The notes under the pieces: generated by a model
What the model was told of the DNA's origin: nothing
The model's database searches: none
What the model saw: the letters and a program-made list of their open reading frames with translations, nothing else
From: a bacterium HR19
Lineage (GTDB): Bacteria; Calescibacteriota; Calescibacteriia; Calescibacteriales; Calescibacteriaceae
DNA: 64,000 nucleotides
Reading direction: 5' to 3'
Assembly (NCBI GenBank): GCA_002898315.1
Contig: BEHV01000004.1
Coordinates: 1 to 64,000 of the forward strand
Position numbers and translations under genes: made by a program
In this document: one piece after another, positions 1-8,298 of the stretch
Layout: every line of letters begins with the position of its first letter
Position numbering within the stretch: the first letter of the stretch is position 1

Positions 1-1
1 G

Positions 2-115
2 TTTGATGAGGAGGCGTTGCGTCTCACATCGTTGCAGGTAGTTCAGCAGAGCGCTAACGCTATGGTTGCTATATCACGGCTCACTCCTCAACTTGTACTT
101 CAGCTATTTGCATAA
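2..115 (+). CDS. fliC: Flagellin, C-terminal fragment (gene runs off the left edge)
   Basis: The first reading frame that is open from the window edge encodes 37 residues and a TAA stop. It contains ALRLTSLQVVQQSANAMVAI and ends in LTPQLVLQLFA. This matches the conserved D0 helix at the C-terminus of flagellins, where an xLxxxQVxQQxxxAMxAxxxxxPQxVLxLL pattern packs against the N-terminal helix in the filament core. Only the last codons are in the window, so the length and the variable domain are unknown. A strong hairpin follows 13 bases after the stop. Flagellin is the secreted filament subunit; the call fits with fliR at the other edge. A hook-associated FlgL-type protein shares this helix and is the main alternative. 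Confidence 0.8.
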   Translation, partial: FDEEALRLTSLQVVQQSANAMVAISRLTPQLVLQLFA

Positions 116-127
116 AAGAGCTCACCA

Positions 128-170
128 GAGGGAATAGGGGAAATAAGAAAAACTCCTCCCCTATTCCCTT
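128..170. terminator. Strong hairpin between flagellin and cdsA, probable bidirectional terminator
   Basis: GGGAATAGGGGA at 130-141 pairs perfectly with TCCCCTATTCCC at 157-168 around a 15-base loop, and A129/T169 extends the stem. It lies between the flagellin stop at 115 and the cdsA stop at 201, where two genes converge. There is no long T-run on either strand, only short pyrimidine stretches, so efficient Rho-independent ending is inferred from the stem and position. Confidence 0.65.
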
Positions 171-200
171 CTTCCCAGGTTTCAAAGGTATAAATAGAAT

Positions 201-1133
201 CTACAACATTGTGTATAGAATATACTTTGATATGTAGTAGTATAAAGGTATGGTGAAAAGAAGGCTATCTACTCGGTCAAGTATTCCGCCGTGTCCAGGA
301 ATTAAAGAGCTTGAATCTTTCAGGTGGACATCTCTTTTAAGAGCTGATTCTGCAAAGTCGCCAAGAAGTCCAAAAAAAGCAGAAACAAATCCAAAAAGAA
401 TCCACATAAGCACACTTCCACCAACTCCGAAAGAGAATTTCAGAATAAGAGAAACAATAATTGAAAGAAGAACTCCGCCGAAAAATCCCTCAACTGTTTT
501 CCCGGGAGATATCTTTTCAGCAATTTTGGTTTTGCCAAATCTTTTACCAAAAAAGTAAGCCCCCACATCTGCAAAAGCCGTTGTAGCAACCGCAAACAGA
601 AAAAAGAATAGTCCAGGGTCTATCTTTGAGAAATTCGGTGATTTTGCTTCCGAGCCGATGTTGCGCAAAAGAACGGCGTGAGCTCCACCTAACCAGCCCA
701 CATACACTATCCCAAAGTATGTCATCATAACTTTTTCTATCGTTCCTTTGAACTCACGAGAAATTATCTGAATAAAAAATATAGCAATAAGCGAAAAGGT
801 CAAAAGAGCAAATAGCATCTCAGAAGGAGCAAAATAAGATATAAATGGTATTGAAACAGATATACCTACTCCAACTAATGTATATGGATTTTCACCTTTT
901 AGCTCGAGCAACCTGTAAATCTCAATTGATGCAAGAGCAACAAATATTGCTACAAAGACAACAAAAAATATCCCACCTTTTACGGTGAAAAAAAGAGCTA
1001 TCCCTGCAAGAGTGATGCCAGACACAATCCTTTTGTATATCTCTTCATAGTTCCAGACAAATTCATGCTTTCTTCTCTCAATTGTTTGAGAAACTCTCTT
1101 TACATGCTCACTATATTTTCCTTTATCACGCAT
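201..1133 (-). CDS. cdsA: Phosphatidate cytidylyltransferase (CDP-diacylglycerol synthase)
   Basis: CdsA makes CDP-diacylglycerol from phosphatidate and CTP in the cytoplasmic membrane, the branch point for all phospholipids. The 310-residue protein has about eight hydrophobic segments. The family signature is clear at the C-terminus: SPGKTVEGFFGG at 209-220, GD at 258-259 and KDSSSLIPGHGGILDRVDS at 272-290, which carry the metal- and CTP-binding residues. A soluble basic N-terminus of about 30 residues precedes the first segment and is slightly longer than usual. No Shine-Dalgarno site precedes the ATG. Its product feeds PgsA, encoded at 31.5 kb. The usual neighbours uppS, dxr and rseP are absent. 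Confidence 0.95.
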   Translation of the reverse strand: MRDKGKYSEHVKRVSQTIERRKHEFVWNYEEIYKRIVSGITLAGIALFFTVKGGIFFVVFVAIFVALASIEIYRLLELKGENPYTLVGVGISVSIPFISYFAPSEMLFALLTFSLIAIFFIQIISREFKGTIEKVMMTYFGIVYVGWLGGAHAVLLRNIGSEAKSPNFSKIDPGLFFFLFAVATTAFADVGAYFFGKRFGKTKIAEKISPGKTVEGFFGGVLLSIIVSLILKFSFGVGGSVLMWILFGFVSAFFGLLGDFAESALKRDVHLKDSSSLIPGHGGILDRVDSLLFTIPLYYYISKYILYTML

Positions 1134-1257
1134 AAAAACAAAAATTTTTTATCCTTCAATATAAATCAAAATTACAAATTCAATTGAGACCTGTTTTTTG
1201 CTCTGAATTTTTGTTTCTTTCTCTTTTTCCACAGGCAGATTTTCTAAATTTTCTCTT

Positions 1258-2280
1258 ATGTCTGACATCAAAAATTTTCTGAAGAAGTTAGCAGATGGGA
1301 AAAGTTTGAATTTTGACGAAGCAAAAAAATGCGCAGAACTCATAATATCTGGCAGTATCTCACAAACACTTATAAGCGCAATTTTGATCGCATTGAGAAT
1401 GAAAGGAGAAACCCCCGAAGAAATAGCGGGATTCGCCTATGCGATGAGAGAGAGCGCAATAAAGCCCGAAATACCTCCATATATAAAACCCATAGATACC
1501 TGCGGAACAGGCGGAGACGGGATTGGAACATTCAACGCATCAACATGTTCAGCAATAATTTTAGCTTCGCTTGGAATACCCGTCGCAAAGCACGGGAACA
1601 GAGCGGTCTCTTCTCAAATCGGATCAGCTGACATTCTTGAAAAAATCGGAGTGAAGATAGAAGTAAAACCAGAAGAAGTGCCGGAAGAAATCAGAACAAA
1701 AAACTTTGTCTTCCTTTTCGCACCGATGTATCACCCAGCTATGAAAAATGTCGCACCTGTAAGACGGGAACTCGGAATAAGAACTATTTTCAACCTTCTC
1801 GGACCTCTTACTAATCCAGCTCAGGTAAAAAGACAGATAATAGGTGTCTTCTCACCAGTTTACGCAGAAAAAATAGCAGATGCTATATGTGAGCTTGAAC
1901 CAGAAAAAGTTCTTGTATTTTCAGGAGAAATAGAAGAAGGAAAGTTTATAGATGAGATATCTCCCTCTGGAAAAACATTTTTCTTTTATATTGAAGGAAG
2001 AAAAAAAGAACACTTTTCAATAGATGCAAGAGATATTTTGAAAAAACCCGTTCCTCCCGAAAAAATCCTGTACAGCAATAACTCAGCTGATGAGTTTTTA
2101 TCTGTGCTTGCAGGTAAGGCAGAAGAAGAACTCATAGATTTTGTAGCTTTGAATACCGGAGCGGGATTACTCATATATGATAAAGCAAAGGATTTGAAAG
2201 AAGGATACATAAAGGCAAAGGAGTTTATTGTGTCTGGCAAAGCAAAAAAATTCTATGAAGAAAAGCTGAAATCAAAATGA
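1258..2280 (+). CDS. trpD: Anthranilate phosphoribosyltransferase
   Basis: TrpD transfers the phosphoribosyl group of PRPP to anthranilate, the second step of tryptophan synthesis, in the cytoplasm. The 340-residue length is typical. The PRPP/Mg motif TCGTGGDGIGTFNAST is at 81-96 and the second conserved block KHGNRAVSSQIGSADILE at 111-128. The gene is divergent from cdsA and alone: no other trp gene is in the window, so the pathway is scattered in this genome. No ribosome-binding site is visible before the ATG; the upstream sequence is T-rich. Confidence 0.96.
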   Translation: MSDIKNFLKKLADGKSLNFDEAKKCAELIISGSISQTLISAILIALRMKGETPEEIAGFAYAMRESAIKPEIPPYIKPIDTCGTGGDGIGTFNASTCSAIILASLGIPVAKHGNRAVSSQIGSADILEKIGVKIEVKPEEVPEEIRTKNFVFLFAPMYHPAMKNVAPVRRELGIRTIFNLLGPLTNPAQVKRQIIGVFSPVYAEKIADAICELEPEKVLVFSGEIEEGKFIDEISPSGKTFFFYIEGRKKEHFSIDARDILKKPVPPEKILYSNNSADEFLSVLAGKAEEELIDFVALNTGAGLLIYDKAKDLKEGYIKAKEFIVSGKAKKFYEEKLKSK

Positions 2281-2290
2281 ACTGAAAAAT

Positions 2291-3973
2291 TCACCCTCCT
2301 AACCCTAAAAATTTAGCAAGAGAAGAAAGAACGCTGTTTATAACTTTATTCAAAGCATAGTTCCCCACCTTTATGTTATCTGGACGGACGAGAAATCCTG
2401 GGTCCGCAATGCCCCACTCTTGCTCCTTTGATAAACAACCCGAACCATTAGATATTTCATAAGTTGAGATAAAAAGAGAGCGGTCAAAGGTCGGGTCGGC
2501 AAATGGTATGTATAGCAGACCACCCTGAATACAATCTTTATCTATCGTGATACCATCTTGATATAGTTTCGCTACACTCTGAGGAGCATCAGAAGTTGAA
2601 GTTATGGAATAAGCAGAGTTAGAAAAATGTTCTTTATCTTCTCCGCTTTTTTCTGTTTCAAAGGCGAAAATAAATGTATCATCTTGCTTTGCAACAAAAG
2701 GCAGTAAAGAGCGGAGCGATTTCGGCTTGAAAAACTCCGACGGAACCACAGCTATCAAATTTTTTGTCTGTAATATTGGAATATCTCCAAGTATCCTTAT
2801 ACATCCATCATTTTCTTGCCGAAAGGATTTGCTTATTTTATTGCTATTTACTACATTACAACTTCTAATACTACTACCCGTTAAACTTTCGGACCATTTA
2901 CGCAAGGTATCATTTATACGCGATAATAATCCAGCTCCAGCAACATTACATAATTCTAATTTTAATGATTCTAATGTAAGCAAATTTTTTACGATCCCAG
3001 ATAACATCAACAAAGAAGCTTCGTTTGGATTCTTATTACACTGAATTCCTAATTCTTTCATAAATTCGCCGAGATTTTTGAGAGAGTCGGCAAGGTCTGT
3101 CGCTGATTTATACCACAAATTCGCCCTATCGTTATTCAAAGTGAGAAGGTTTGGATTCACAGCAAAAAGATGTCCGAGCTTTGAAAGAGTCAAAAAAACA
3201 TTATTCTGCTTCTGCTCTTTGAGAAGTTTCCTCATAAAATCAAATGTATAGGTCAAGCTCATTTTGTAGTTTTGAGAGTAAGCTATATCAAGAACACCCG
3301 ATAGCAGAGAAAGAACCGCATAGTTAAGTTTGGCAAAAGAAGTTGAATACTCAATCTCTTTTCCTTCTTCATTTTTTGTCGGAATAACAATTTCAAGATT
3401 GAGAATTTTCAAATACGCAGTAGCAGATGAGCTGAAAGAGCAGTTCAAACTCATAACTTCTTTAAGGTCTTGTCTCATGCTGTCAAATCTTTTCAGGAAG
3501 TATCCAAGAAGAGTATCTATTGAAGACGAAACGAGCATATCTAAACTTTGAAAGTAGCCAGAAGTGCTGTCTGATAGTGGTTCAAGTTTTTCGTTCTCTT
3601 TGGTAAAAAATGGAGATTCATGAGATGTTTCTGATTGCTCTCCCTGTGAGACAGCAGACAATATATCTCCAAGAAGTTTTACCGTTCCGAAAAAGTCCGC
3701 AATATATTTTCCGTAAAGAGCGTCGCAGTAATCACATCTTCCTCCCTGCTTAACGCAATCGTCTTTGCTCATATATGGGAGAACTTCTGAAAAAAGTGTT
3801 TTGGCTTCTGAAACCTGTCCTGAATCAAGCAGATTTTTCGCAAGAACCAGTTTTTCTTTCGGGGAAAGCTCTACCTTACTCTCCTCTGCTTTCTTCTCCT
3901 CAAACTTTTTTCCACACCCAAAAAAAACCAGCGATAAAATCAAAACCGGAAAATAAATTTTTCTGCTCGTCAT
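2291..3973 (-). CDS. Large hypothetical lipoprotein (560 aa)
   Basis: The protein starts with a basic n-region, a hydrophobic core and a lipobox ending in FFGC, so Cys20 is the predicted lipidated residue and the protein should be anchored in the outer or inner membrane. A Lys/Glu-rich linker follows, then an all-helical region of about 300 residues with a short TPR-like start (near 40-65). Cysteines are numerous, including CDYC near residue 81. The C-terminal third looks beta-rich. I recognise no family. An AAGGA site precedes the ATG. Its plan (lipobox at Cys20, long helical body, closing Gly-rich tail) resembles the lipoprotein at 11576-13531, suggesting distant paralogy, but I could not align them convincingly. 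Confidence 0.8.
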   Translation of the reverse strand: MTSRKIYFPVLILSLVFFGCGKKFEEKKAEESKVELSPKEKLVLAKNLLDSGQVSEAKTLFSEVLPYMSKDDCVKQGGRCDYCDALYGKYIADFFGTVKLLGDILSAVSQGEQSETSHESPFFTKENEKLEPLSDSTSGYFQSLDMLVSSSIDTLLGYFLKRFDSMRQDLKEVMSLNCSFSSSATAYLKILNLEIVIPTKNEEGKEIEYSTSFAKLNYAVLSLLSGVLDIAYSQNYKMSLTYTFDFMRKLLKEQKQNNVFLTLSKLGHLFAVNPNLLTLNNDRANLWYKSATDLADSLKNLGEFMKELGIQCNKNPNEASLLMLSGIVKNLLTLESLKLELCNVAGAGLLSRINDTLRKWSESLTGSSIRSCNVVNSNKISKSFRQENDGCIRILGDIPILQTKNLIAVVPSEFFKPKSLRSLLPFVAKQDDTFIFAFETEKSGEDKEHFSNSAYSITSTSDAPQSVAKLYQDGITIDKDCIQGGLLYIPFADPTFDRSLFISTYEISNGSGCLSKEQEWGIADPGFLVRPDNIKVGNYALNKVINSVLSSLAKFLGLGG

Positions 3974-4040
3974 ATCCTTATATTTTAAAAAAAGATTTCA
4001 ATTTTTGAGTTGTTTTTGATATAGCGGAGAGTTTTTTTAT

Positions 4041-4283
4041 ATGGATTCCGCAGGAAAAGAAATAAAAGAGAAAGCAGAAAAAGTTCAAGAACTTCTTGAA
4101 GAATGGAAAAAAGCTCTGAAATCAAAAGATAAAGATAAACTCTCCAAAATCTCTTATGAAATCCTGAAATTAGGAGAGGAACTTATGAAAAAAATATGGC
4201 ACACAGTAAGACCCGGGGATAGATTATCTGATGTAGCAAACGCGATAGCGGAATCAGAGACAAAAACAGAAATAGAAAAATAA
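4041..4283 (+). CDS. Small charged helical protein, function unknown (80 aa)
   Basis: An 80-residue, Lys/Glu-rich, mostly helical protein with no membrane segment or signal peptide; residues 5-50 have amphipathic heptad-like spacing typical of a coiled coil or helical hairpin. Codon use (AGA, AAA, GAA) matches the neighbouring real genes, and the frame is open from a start placed just after a T-rich tract. It lies 92 bases before the AttH/CrtC-like gene on the same strand and may be co-transcribed with it. No Shine-Dalgarno site is seen. A short stretch HTVRPGDRLSDVANAIAE resembles the first half of a LysM repeat but is too short to count as one. Confidence 0.6.
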   Translation: MDSAGKEIKEKAEKVQELLEEWKKALKSKDKDKLSKISYEILKLGEELMKKIWHTVRPGDRLSDVANAIAESETKTEIEK

Positions 4284-4375
4284 ATATTCAAGGCATATAG
4301 GCCCCGCAGAAAAAACCAAAAAATTAGCAAAAGATACAAAAAATTTCTCCCGATGTAAATTGATAATTGAAAAAA

Positions 4376-5470
4376 ATGAATGTTGAAAAAATAGAGCTGA
4401 AAGTGAAAAAGATTAAGAACAAGAAAGAAGTCAAAGAAAAAAATGAAAACATCGCAGAAAAGGAAAACCTTCCGAGATGGAACGGAGTTAGCAAAGGTCA
4501 CTATGAGGTCTGGTATATCACAGGGAACACCGAGGAAATAGGATTTTGGATAAGATATACCATAAATGTTTCAGAAGACGGATATAAAGATTGGGCTGGA
4601 ATATGGCTTGCAATCTTCAAAAATGGAGAAAAACCAATAGGAGTATGTCGCAAGTACCCTCTCGGGGAGTTCTCATGGGAAAAAAAACACTTTCTTATAA
4701 AAATAGGAGAAGAGAATATGCTATCTAATACAAAGGCGAAGGGGAAAATAAATGTGAAAAATTTCAGAGCGGAATGGGAGCTGAACTTTGAGCCAACAGG
4801 ATATGTATTCAAACATCTGCCAGAAGCAGCTTACCATCTTCCGCTTGAAACAGAAGTTCTTGCACCCAATCCTGAACTTAACTTTGAAGGGTTCATAAAA
4901 ATAAAAGATATAGAAACAGGAATTGAGATAAGGAACATAAATGTTAAGGGGAAGGGATATCAGACACATATATGGGGCAAAAAGCACGCTTTCAGATGGG
5001 TTTGGGGGCACGCAAACATACTCAAAGACGAAAACGGCGAACCGGTAGAAGATTCATTCTTTGAAGGTCTCACAGTAATAGCTAAAAGAGGACCGCTCCA
5101 ACTCCCACCCCTATCTCTCTTTGCCATAAGATATAAGGGGGAGATGTTTGAATTCAACAACTTCGGCGATATAATCTATAATTCGGCAAGATGGAAGTTT
5201 GATGATGAAAAAATAGAGTGGGAAGTAAGGTCAAAGAAAATGAACTTTCGCCTCCTGATGAGAGGAAAAAAAGAGAACTTCATCATGGCTACTTATGATG
5301 ATCCCGACGGCTCAAATGCCTTCTGCCACAACAGCGAAATAGAAAGTGCAGAAATAGAATTTGAAATAAAAGGCAAAAAAGTAAAACTTTTCTGCGACGG
5401 AACATTCCACACAGAATTCGGCGCAAGAACCCCTCTTGAATACTCGCCAACAAAGTTCTTCTACGAGTGA
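4376..5470 (+). CDS. AttH/CrtC-like lipocalin-fold protein
   Basis: About 364 residues with no signal peptide. After a highly charged N-terminus of about 35 residues the sequence becomes beta-rich, with WNGVSKGHYEVWYITGN near 40, a central HIWGKKHAFRWVWGHAN near 205, and a final DGTFHTEFGARTPLEYSP. Such a double-barrel plan with a conserved W-G-x-x-H...W-x-W-G-H block is typical of the AttH / hydroxyneurosporene synthase (CrtC) / tocopherol-cyclase-like superfamily, whose members bind or hydrate hydrophobic isoprenoids. No carotenoid gene is nearby, so the substrate is unknown. A TTG at 4367 in the same frame is an alternative start. The protein has very high Lys/Glu content. Confidence 0.65.
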   Translation: MNVEKIELKVKKIKNKKEVKEKNENIAEKENLPRWNGVSKGHYEVWYITGNTEEIGFWIRYTINVSEDGYKDWAGIWLAIFKNGEKPIGVCRKYPLGEFSWEKKHFLIKIGEENMLSNTKAKGKINVKNFRAEWELNFEPTGYVFKHLPEAAYHLPLETEVLAPNPELNFEGFIKIKDIETGIEIRNINVKGKGYQTHIWGKKHAFRWVWGHANILKDENGEPVEDSFFEGLTVIAKRGPLQLPPLSLFAIRYKGEMFEFNNFGDIIYNSARWKFDDEKIEWEVRSKKMNFRLLMRGKKENFIMATYDDPDGSNAFCHNSEIESAEIEFEIKGKKVKLFCDGTFHTEFGARTPLEYSPTKFFYE

Positions 5471-5508
5471 ATAAACCTTAACAAAATCTTGAACATGCAG
5501 ACCCACTT

Positions 5509-6546
5509 ATGTACCCAAAGAGAATAAAAATAGCTAACTTCACTCCATCTGGGAAAGGCGGGGCAGAAGTTGTAGCATCTCAAATCCACCAGCACCTCTC
5601 CGAAACCTTCAACATAAAAACAATAGAAGGAGACAAGTTATCAATTCAAGACATGATAAGAGAGTTTTTAGGAGCAGATGTGATAATAACTCATAAGAAC
5701 TCCTTCATAAAAAAGTTTTTACCAGCCCTTTTCGTAAAAAGAAATAGAAAAATCATCATGTTCCAACACTTTTCACTCACAAAAAGCAAGAAAAAAGATA
5801 TATACCACAAAATCATATACTCAAAGGTAGATTTATTTATACCAATGTGCAAATCAATTGAGCAGAGAATAAAGGAAAACTGGTCAATCCCACCAGAAAA
5901 AATAAAAACAATCTACCCCGGAGTTGATACTGAAAAATTTTTCCCGTCAGAAATTATAAGATACAAAAAGAGAAAGGAACTCGGTATAAAAACTGAGGAT
6001 ATAGTTCTTGGAGTAATTGCGAAAATAACAGAGAAAAAGAATCAGGAGATAATATTGAAAGCGGTCTGCGAGCTCCCGTCAAAATTCAAAGAGAGAATAA
6101 AAATACTCCTTGTAGGAAATGTTGAAGACCAAAAATATTACGAGAAAATGATGAGGTATATCAGAGAGTTTAACTTAGAAAACAGCGTGATATTCCAAAA
6201 TTTCACAGATAGAATAAACGATTTTTACAACACTTGTGATTCGGCAGTTATAACATCAAAAGAAGAAGCATTTGGACTTGTCGCCCTTGAAGCTCTTGCC
6301 ACAGAAAAATTTCTTATAGCCCCAAAAGACGCCGGTGTATCAGAAATACTTGAAGACAAAAAGGACTCCCTTATCTACAAAACAAATAATCTCAAAGACC
6401 TTTCGGAAAAAATAAAAACATTTCTTGAAATGGGAAAAGACGAAAAAGAAAGAATGATAAGATACGGAAAAGAAAAAATAATTTCAAACTTCTCCGTAAA
6501 GAGATTCATTGAAGATGTAAAAAACACAATTTTTGAAATTCTATGA
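5509..6546 (+). CDS. GT4-family glycosyltransferase
   Basis: A 345-residue GT-B-fold glycosyltransferase, probably adding a sugar from a nucleotide donor to a glycan on the cytoplasmic membrane face. The acceptor domain starts with the glycine-rich PSGKGGAE (13-20); the linker has YPGVD (136-140), and the donor domain has KEEAFGLVALEALA (251-264), the EX7E motif that contacts the nucleotide-sugar. No membrane segment. It starts 38 bases after the AttH-like gene, same strand, and may share its transcript. The acceptor sugar cannot be read from the sequence. The gene ends 20 bases before the convergent CstA-like gene. Confidence 0.88.
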   Translation: MYPKRIKIANFTPSGKGGAEVVASQIHQHLSETFNIKTIEGDKLSIQDMIREFLGADVIITHKNSFIKKFLPALFVKRNRKIIMFQHFSLTKSKKKDIYHKIIYSKVDLFIPMCKSIEQRIKENWSIPPEKIKTIYPGVDTEKFFPSEIIRYKKRKELGIKTEDIVLGVIAKITEKKNQEIILKAVCELPSKFKERIKILLVGNVEDQKYYEKMMRYIREFNLENSVIFQNFTDRINDFYNTCDSAVITSKEEAFGLVALEALATEKFLIAPKDAGVSEILEDKKDSLIYKTNNLKDLSEKIKTFLEMGKDEKERMIRYGKEKIISNFSVKRFIEDVKNTIFEIL

Positions 6547-6566
6547 AGATAAAAAATTCTGTAATT

Positions 6567-8150
6567 CTAATCGCCTTTTCTGAACCTCTCATATACGAGA
6601 CCTAAAAAAAGTTTTGAAACAGAATAGATAAGGAATATCGCAACAAAAGAAGGTATTACAAGAAAGCTAATCCCGTACCCATAAAAGTATTTTGCTCCAA
6701 GAACAATAGTTCCCCAAGAAGAAATAAAAAGCAAAAACAAAATAACAGAGAAACTGAAAAGAAGCAGAAAAACATTTCTGAACTCTTTCAAGAACCACTG
6801 GAAAAGCATTATTGAAAATCCAAGAGAGACGGTCAGTCCGGAAAGTCCCGCAAAATACCACGCGTCTTCTAAATCTTGCCACCAAAGAGAAAAAGCCAAA
6901 GAAATCAAAAGAAATAAGAGAAGAAAGATATGAACCCTGAAATCAAACCTTGATGGCTGTGAATCATAACTGAAAAAGTCCTCTGAAATAAACTTCAGGC
7001 CTCTAACCATGCTCTCAAAAGAAGAAAGAAGAAAATTCAAAACAACAAAAAGGAACAACTTATCAAAAAACGGAAAGATAAACGAAAAATTTTTTGAAAT
7101 CTCTGAAATAAATTTTTTGTCTAAACTTTCTGGAATGAGCTTCAGAATAAAAAGAGCAAAGGTGGAGAGGAAAAGCCCTTCAAGAATTGAAGAGCCGAGC
7201 CCAACTTTTGATATGTGGCACTCCGAACTTATCTGTTTTGCGGAGACAAAAGAAAAAATGCTGTGGAAACCGCTCAAAGCCCCGCAAGAAACACCAATAA
7301 AAAGCAAAGGAAGGAAAAATAAATTCTCCTTCACAAAAAGAGGAGCAGAATCAAAAGATTTTTCCCCAGACCTGAAAATCCCAGAAAATAGCAAAACGAA
7401 AATCAAAATGAAAAGAGCAGAATTGAGATAACCCTTCGGTTGAAAATTCAACGAAACAGGAAGAAAAGCTAAAATAAACACATAAAGTATCAGAATAAAA
7501 CCCCATGTCAGCTCATCAAATTTGAGGTAAAGAGGGAACTTATAAGCAATAAAGACAGAAATCGCACCACCAAGAGCAGATAAAAGAAACATTATGCCCT
7601 GTGAAATATATATAAACCTTGAAATGAAACTCAAAAGCAAAACAAAAACTTGAACGAAAATCAGTGCTGAAATCAAAAACCCATTACCATCAACAACCCC
7701 AGTAAAAAACTTCAAAATTATAAGAGAAAGGAAAAATATGTTCAGAAGGAGCAGAGGAAAAAGTATGTATCTTGAGAACTTTCCTAAATAATTTTCTGCT
7801 ATCTTGAATACAGAACCTTGCTCATTGCGGACGAGAAAGAGGAGAACCGCAAAGTCATAGAACGCTCCTAAAACTGCTGAACCCAGAACAACCCACATCA
7901 AAAACGGCACAAGCCCGAACTTCACGAGAAAAAAGCTACCTACAAGCGGACCTATTCCAAAAGAAGAACCAAAGTGTCCCCCAAAAATAGAAATGAACTT
8001 AGCAGGAACATAATTCACTCTATCGTATCTTTCTATTGACGGAGTAGGATTTACGCAGTTTATCTTGAAAACCCTTGAAAATCTGCTCCACAAAATATAT
8101 GAAAGAAAGAAAAATGCTAATATGATGAAAAAGAAAAGCTCTAATTCCAT
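6567..8150 (-). CDS. cstA: CstA-family transporter (carbon starvation protein A)
   Basis: CstA proteins are polytopic cytoplasmic-membrane importers, shown in enteric bacteria to take up pyruvate or peptides during carbon starvation. This 527-residue protein has about 14 hydrophobic segments. Family blocks are visible: VPAKFISIFGGHFGSSFGIG near 48-67, GPLVG at 67-71, a DFAVLLFLVRNEQGS block near 99-113 and SCGALSGFHSIFS near 290. It is shorter than the roughly 700-residue enteric protein, being closer to the compact form. The start is the ATG at 8150; GAAAG just upstream is a weak ribosome site. It is divergent from accC. Regulation is not evident. Confidence 0.88.
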   Translation of the reverse strand: MELELFFFIILAFFFLSYILWSRFSRVFKINCVNPTPSIERYDRVNYVPAKFISIFGGHFGSSFGIGPLVGSFFLVKFGLVPFLMWVVLGSAVLGAFYDFAVLLFLVRNEQGSVFKIAENYLGKFSRYILFPLLLLNIFFLSLIILKFFTGVVDGNGFLISALIFVQVFVLLLSFISRFIYISQGIMFLLSALGGAISVFIAYKFPLYLKFDELTWGFILILYVFILAFLPVSLNFQPKGYLNSALFILIFVLLFSGIFRSGEKSFDSAPLFVKENLFFLPLLFIGVSCGALSGFHSIFSFVSAKQISSECHISKVGLGSSILEGLFLSTFALFILKLIPESLDKKFISEISKNFSFIFPFFDKLFLFVVLNFLLSSFESMVRGLKFISEDFFSYDSQPSRFDFRVHIFLLLFLLISLAFSLWWQDLEDAWYFAGLSGLTVSLGFSIMLFQWFLKEFRNVFLLLFSFSVILFLLFISSWGTIVLGAKYFYGYGISFLVIPSFVAIFLIYSVSKLFLGLVYERFRKGD

Positions 8151-8298
8151 CTTTCATTTAAAACGGTTAGTCCCAAAGTTTAAACTTATATAATTCCAAA
8201 AAAAGTTTTGGCAAAAATCCGAAAATTTTTTGAACTCCCGTTCAAAAAAACAGAAAAATCAGAAAAACAAAGCGAATATAAATAGTAATTTTGTGGTT

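Noticed and set aside
4200-4253. HTVRPGDRLSDVANAIAE as a LysM domain in the small protein
   Set aside because: Only the first part of a LysM repeat is similar, the protein has no export signal, and the surrounding sequence is helical.
8230-8298. Extended N-terminus of accC
   Set aside because: The 23 extra residues are Lys/Asn-rich and not conserved, and MEIKKILVANRGEIA is the universal start of the family.
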